DNA from: Welwitschia mirabilis
Lineage: Eukaryota; Gnetophyta; Gnetopsida; Welwitschiales
Assembly (NCBI GenBank): GCA_051453625.1
Contig: JBOZIK010000001.1
Coordinates: 147,365,673-147,412,512, forward strand
Length of the DNA stretch: 46,840 bases
Direction: 5' to 3'
This document shows, piece by piece, positions 43,434 to 46,840 of the stretch (its first letter is position 1; each line of letters starts with the position of its first letter). Under the pieces are notes generated by a model that worked only from the letters and a program-made list of their open reading frames with translations, made no database searches and was not told where the DNA came from. The translations under genes and the position numbers were made by a program.

Positions 43434-46400
43434 TATCACATCCCAAATTTCATGACTTAAGATTAACTATTTTAAGGCTAATAATTCATGCTAAATCTTG
43501 AATGTTTTTCTTATTTCTAATAGCTTCAAGAATATTATTTTATGCCTTGGCTTATGCATTTAATTGCTCATTTTAGAAAATGTCAAATTATTTTGGATAA
43601 AGATGCTTAATATGTAGAGTTATTATTTTTATTTATTATCAAAATTGCTATCATGTTATGGAATGATTTAATTACTGCTAATAACTCATTATTGTTAATT
43701 ATGTAAGGTAAATTGTTATTTATTATTTTTTTTGGTGGCTTAGCAAGGTAACAAAAATCCCCATCATATAACTGCCCTTGTTCATGATGTCTTATCTTTT
43801 GATGCATAGAATCTTTACCAATTTTCGCCACCTTATAACTACCCTCATTTATGATGTTTGTTATTATATGCCCATGACTCTTCACATTCTACCAAATCAT
43901 AATTATAAATAAAATCATTATTCTTCTTTTCCCTCAGTTTCAATTTTGAAGAGCCCTTGTTACTGAGTCTTAGAGCCTGGGAAAGCTTTAAAGCCTTACA
44001 ACCTTCTTGATATCTTAAATTTTTCTTAGAAATTAGTATGGTTTGATGGTTTTCATTAATTCTTGTATGGTCTTATGGTCTTCTATTTCATTCTTGTATG
44101 GTTTTATGGTATTTCATCTCATTCTTGTATGGTTCTATGGTTTTTTTTAATCTTTTATTTGGTTCATGTAATTACATTTATCTCTTGTATATTCTAATTG
44201 AATCCTGCATCTTTTACATCTTTAAAGAAAATTGTTTCTTTTGCAAATCCTTACTATGATGCACTTTCGATGTTTAAATATTATTGTGATTAAATCATGC
44301 AGCTTCACAGGCTGGGCCACTTGAAGGGCTCCTACTGATCATAGGAGTGGTTATTATTATTTGGATGGTTACTATTCTAGCTATTGCATTTATGTGGCTT
44401 TAATGGATTATTCCACTTGAGGGTTTCCTATTGGTCATAGGAATGATCCAGTAGATAATGGTTAATTGTCACCCCTCTAATGGAGCATACTATTCATACT
44501 CTTCCTTGAATTTCCATAAGATCTGGATATTTTATCTCAACTTTTATGTTGATTTGAGGTTTTGGTCAATTGATATTTTGTTACTTCCTTCTTGTTATCA
44601 AAACCCTTATCTTAAACCTTGCCATGGATCATACTAGGAACTATGGAGGTACAGGTCTCACACATGCCTATTTTGTAGGAAAATCTTTGATGAATGAGGT
44701 CGAAGGATTTTAAGCTTGGTGTCTACTATGGAATTTTCTCATTTTTGAAAATAATTGCTTGAGAATTTCTGTAACTCTTAGAAGATTGTTATTGATTATT
44801 TTCCTTATAACCTTGCATTTGAAATTAANNNNNNNNNNNNNNNNNNNNNNNNNNNNNNNNNNNNNNNNNNNNNNNNNNNNNNNNNNNNNNNNNNNNNNNN
44901 NNNNNNNNNNNNNNNNNNNNNNNNNNNNNNNNNNNNNNNNNNNNNNNNNNNNNNNNNNNNNNNNNNNNNNNNNNNNNNNNNNNNNNNNNNNNNNNNNNNN
45001 NNNNNNNNNNNNNNNNNNNNNNNNNNNNNNNNNNNNNNNNNNNNNNNNNNNNNNNNNNNNNNNNNNNNNNNNNNNNNNNNNNNNNNNNNNNNNNNNNNNN
45101 NNNNNNNNNNNNNNNNNNNNNNNNNNNNNNNNNNNNNNNNNNNNNNNNNNNNNNNNNNNNNNNNNNNNNNNNNNNNNNNNNNNNNNNNNNNNNNNNNNNN
45201 NNNNNNNNNNNNNNNNNNNNNNNNNNNNNNNNNNNNNNNNNNNNNNNNNNNNNNNNNNNNNNNNNNNNNNNNNNNNNNNNNNNNNNNNNNNNNNNNNNNN
45301 NNNNNNNNNNNNNNNNNNNNNNNNNNNNNNNNNNNNNNNNNNNNNNNNNNNNNNNNNNNNNNNNNNNNNNNNNNNNNNNNNNNNNNNNNNNNNNNNNNNN
45401 NNNNNNNNNNNNNNNNNNNNNNNNNNNNNNNNNNNNNNNNNNNNNNNNNNNNNNNNNNNNNNNNNNNNNNNNNNNNNNNNNNNNNNNNNNNNNNNNNNNN
45501 NNNNNNNNNNNNNNNNNNNNNNNNNNNNNNNNNNNNNNNNNNNNNNNNNNNNNNNTTGAGAATTTCTATAACTCTTAGAAGATTGTTATTGATTATTTTC
45601 CTTATAACCTTGCATTTGAAATTAATATTGTGTTTAAGTCTTAAGTGGTGATATTTCATTGATACAAAAATATATAGTTCTTGTATAATAGTGCTATCTC
45701 ATTTTTAAGTTAATAAGCATGCATCTATTAGATTTTTATCAAGAATCTAACTTATAGATAATTTAATATTTTCATGGAATGTATAAATGATAGCATTAAT
45801 TTCTGTTCATTCTCAATTCAATTTACTTCTTATATTTTTAAAAAAACATAAATAATGTAGATCCTATATTTTGGATAATCATTAATAGACTTAAGTAATT
45901 TTTATGAGGATACTTGAACTTAAGATGTCCACATGGAATTGCATAGGAAATAAGGAAATCCAAATTTGAGTAATAAGATTTGGTAAGATTCTTCCTTAAT
46001 GTATTTTCTTAGATATTTCTTTTGCATAATAAAAGAAGAAGTAAAAGAAAAAGAAAGGTTACAAAATTGTAATGATGACCTTACTTTTTACCATTTGTTC
46101 TTTTACTTTTACATCAAGAAGGCACATGTTAAATAAAAGAAATGGCTCATTTAAAATTTAACTGCCATTATATTATAATGATTTTCAGCAATGCATGATT
46201 GATTTCATTACAATCCTGCGTGTCCTTTTCCTCCCTTTTGTATGGCCAAATCTCTTCCTAACCTCCATATTTCTCTTAGTTACTTTTATTGCATTTTGCT
46301 TATGTGCCTTCTCCATAAAATATCAGATGTGGTTACCTTCCACAATGTGATCTTGTTTGCACATTATCTTCCTCTTTTTTATGTCTTCTCATCTCATTGT

Positions 46401-46840
46401 TTTCTTTTCACTTGTGCATCAGCTAGTCATCCCTCCTCAAGAAATGTATTCTTCTTCCTATTAGAATTAGCAACTATCCTTTTGTTTGATAAATGTTTAA
46501 AGTTCTTAAAACGTAACTTTTAAATAAAATTTTTATAAAAATGAGCTTAATCCATACCCTTTATTGTAAAACTTAGGTGTTTCCACTCAAAAATGTAGTC
46601 AGTTTATCATTTTCCAAAGTTTTGGTTTACTTTTTCAATTTCTTCTTTTTTTAAAAAAAGTAAAAAAGCCTTGAACATAACTTCTAAAACATCTTTTCAT
46701 GGATCTGAGCTTAATCTGTGCCTTTTAGGGTAAAAATTAGATGTTTCTAATATAAAACACACTCTAGTTTATCATTTTTTAAACATTTTAAGTTGCTATT
46801 GCCATTTGATAAATGAATAACATAAAATATACTATATAAA
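43434..46840 (+). repeat. 3' LTR of the large-LTR element, right end missing
   Basis: It follows the first LTR block by block to AAATGAATAA near 46811, equivalent to 42308, so about 250 bases are lacking at the window edge. A 727-N gap (44829-45555) is flanked by the same 69 or so bases (44760-44828 and 45557-45625), so it may be an overlap and not missing DNA. The open frame at 46242-46523 is LTR sequence, not a gene. Confidence 0.8.
44035..44190 (+). repeat. LTR minisatellite, about 30-40-bp units
   Basis: (A/C)ATTCTTGTATGGT(C/T)(T/C)TATGG-type units occur at about 44058, 44090 and 44120, with weaker ones beside them. The same array is at 39967-40130 in the other LTR, with different spacing, so copy number has changed since insertion. 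Confidence 0.75.

Larger units (their letters stand above)
39366..46840 (+). mobile_element. Large-LTR element with a very short interior (runs off the window)
   Basis: Two long direct repeats, 39366-42561 and 43434 to the window end, are separated by only 872 bases, of which 492 are N. The first begins TGTCATGTCCC and ends GTGTCACA, and is followed by a tRNA-iMet-type primer site. The second is preceded by a purine tract and begins TATCACATCCC. Ends of the TGTCAC...TGACA kind and this primer site suggest a gypsy-type element, but no gene is visible. The interior is too short for gag-pol, so the element is non-autonomous (LARD-like in lacking genes, though here the LTRs are the larger part). 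The right end and target duplication lie outside the window. Confidence 0.8.

Noticed and set aside
46242-46523. 93-codon hydrophobic frame, also 41760-41996
   Set aside because: Both are the same part of the large LTR. The frame is not preserved by purifying change and there is no start context or domain.
1-46840. CRISPR array, phage, operon or bacterial defence system
   Set aside because: No short regularly spaced identical repeats with unique spacers and no bacterial-type gene layout. The 35/36-bp arrays are LTR minisatellites with similar, not unique, spacers.

Overview
The window is nuclear DNA of a flowering plant, from a gene-free, repeat-filled part of the genome. The evidence is stacked LTR retrotransposons of plant Ty1/copia and Ty3/gypsy type, very AT-rich sequence, few CG dinucleotides, and conserved motifs whose CpG sites read TG or CA, as expected after long cytosine methylation. 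I cannot name the species. No intact host gene, tRNA, rRNA, CRISPR array or bacterial-style operon is visible. Every recognisable protein segment is a retrotransposon remnant broken by stops and frameshifts.

Left part (1-17888). The window opens inside an LTR of a minus-strand copia family (1-750). Next is an old minus-strand copia element of SIRE-like type (about 1725-17888). It has a decayed gag (about 6590-8300), but I find no pol. Its right-hand (5') LTR is interrupted by a second, near-complete minus-strand copia element (9868-17811) with a perfect 5-bp target duplication TGATG. That element keeps RT/RNase H, integrase, protease and a shortened gag, all inactivated.

Middle (17889-35323). 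About 6 kb shows nothing I can name. It is followed by a decayed plus-strand Ty3/gypsy pol (about 25180-28780), a two-copy tandem repeat, and a plus-strand LTR element (29583-35318) with a perfect TTTTC target duplication. This last element carries gag but no pol, and its LTRs belong to the same family as the copia element at 9868-17811. It also contains an extra internal LTR end, primer site and gag start, so it looks like an LTR-gag-LTR-gag-LTR tandem.

Right part (35324-46840). There is unassigned sequence with a long TA-rich microsatellite, a gag fragment related to the SIRE-like element (about 37630-37960), and a Ty3/gypsy LTR with a decayed tRNA-Asp-type primer site (about 37965-39350). 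Just after that primer site a further plus-strand element has inserted (39366 to beyond the window). Its LTRs are about 2.8 kb but its interior is under 0.9 kb.

The main story is nested insertion and probable parasitism between an autonomous copia and a gag-only relative, followed by decay. Most N gaps of exactly 100 bases have duplicated flanks, so they are probably contig overlaps rather than missing DNA.
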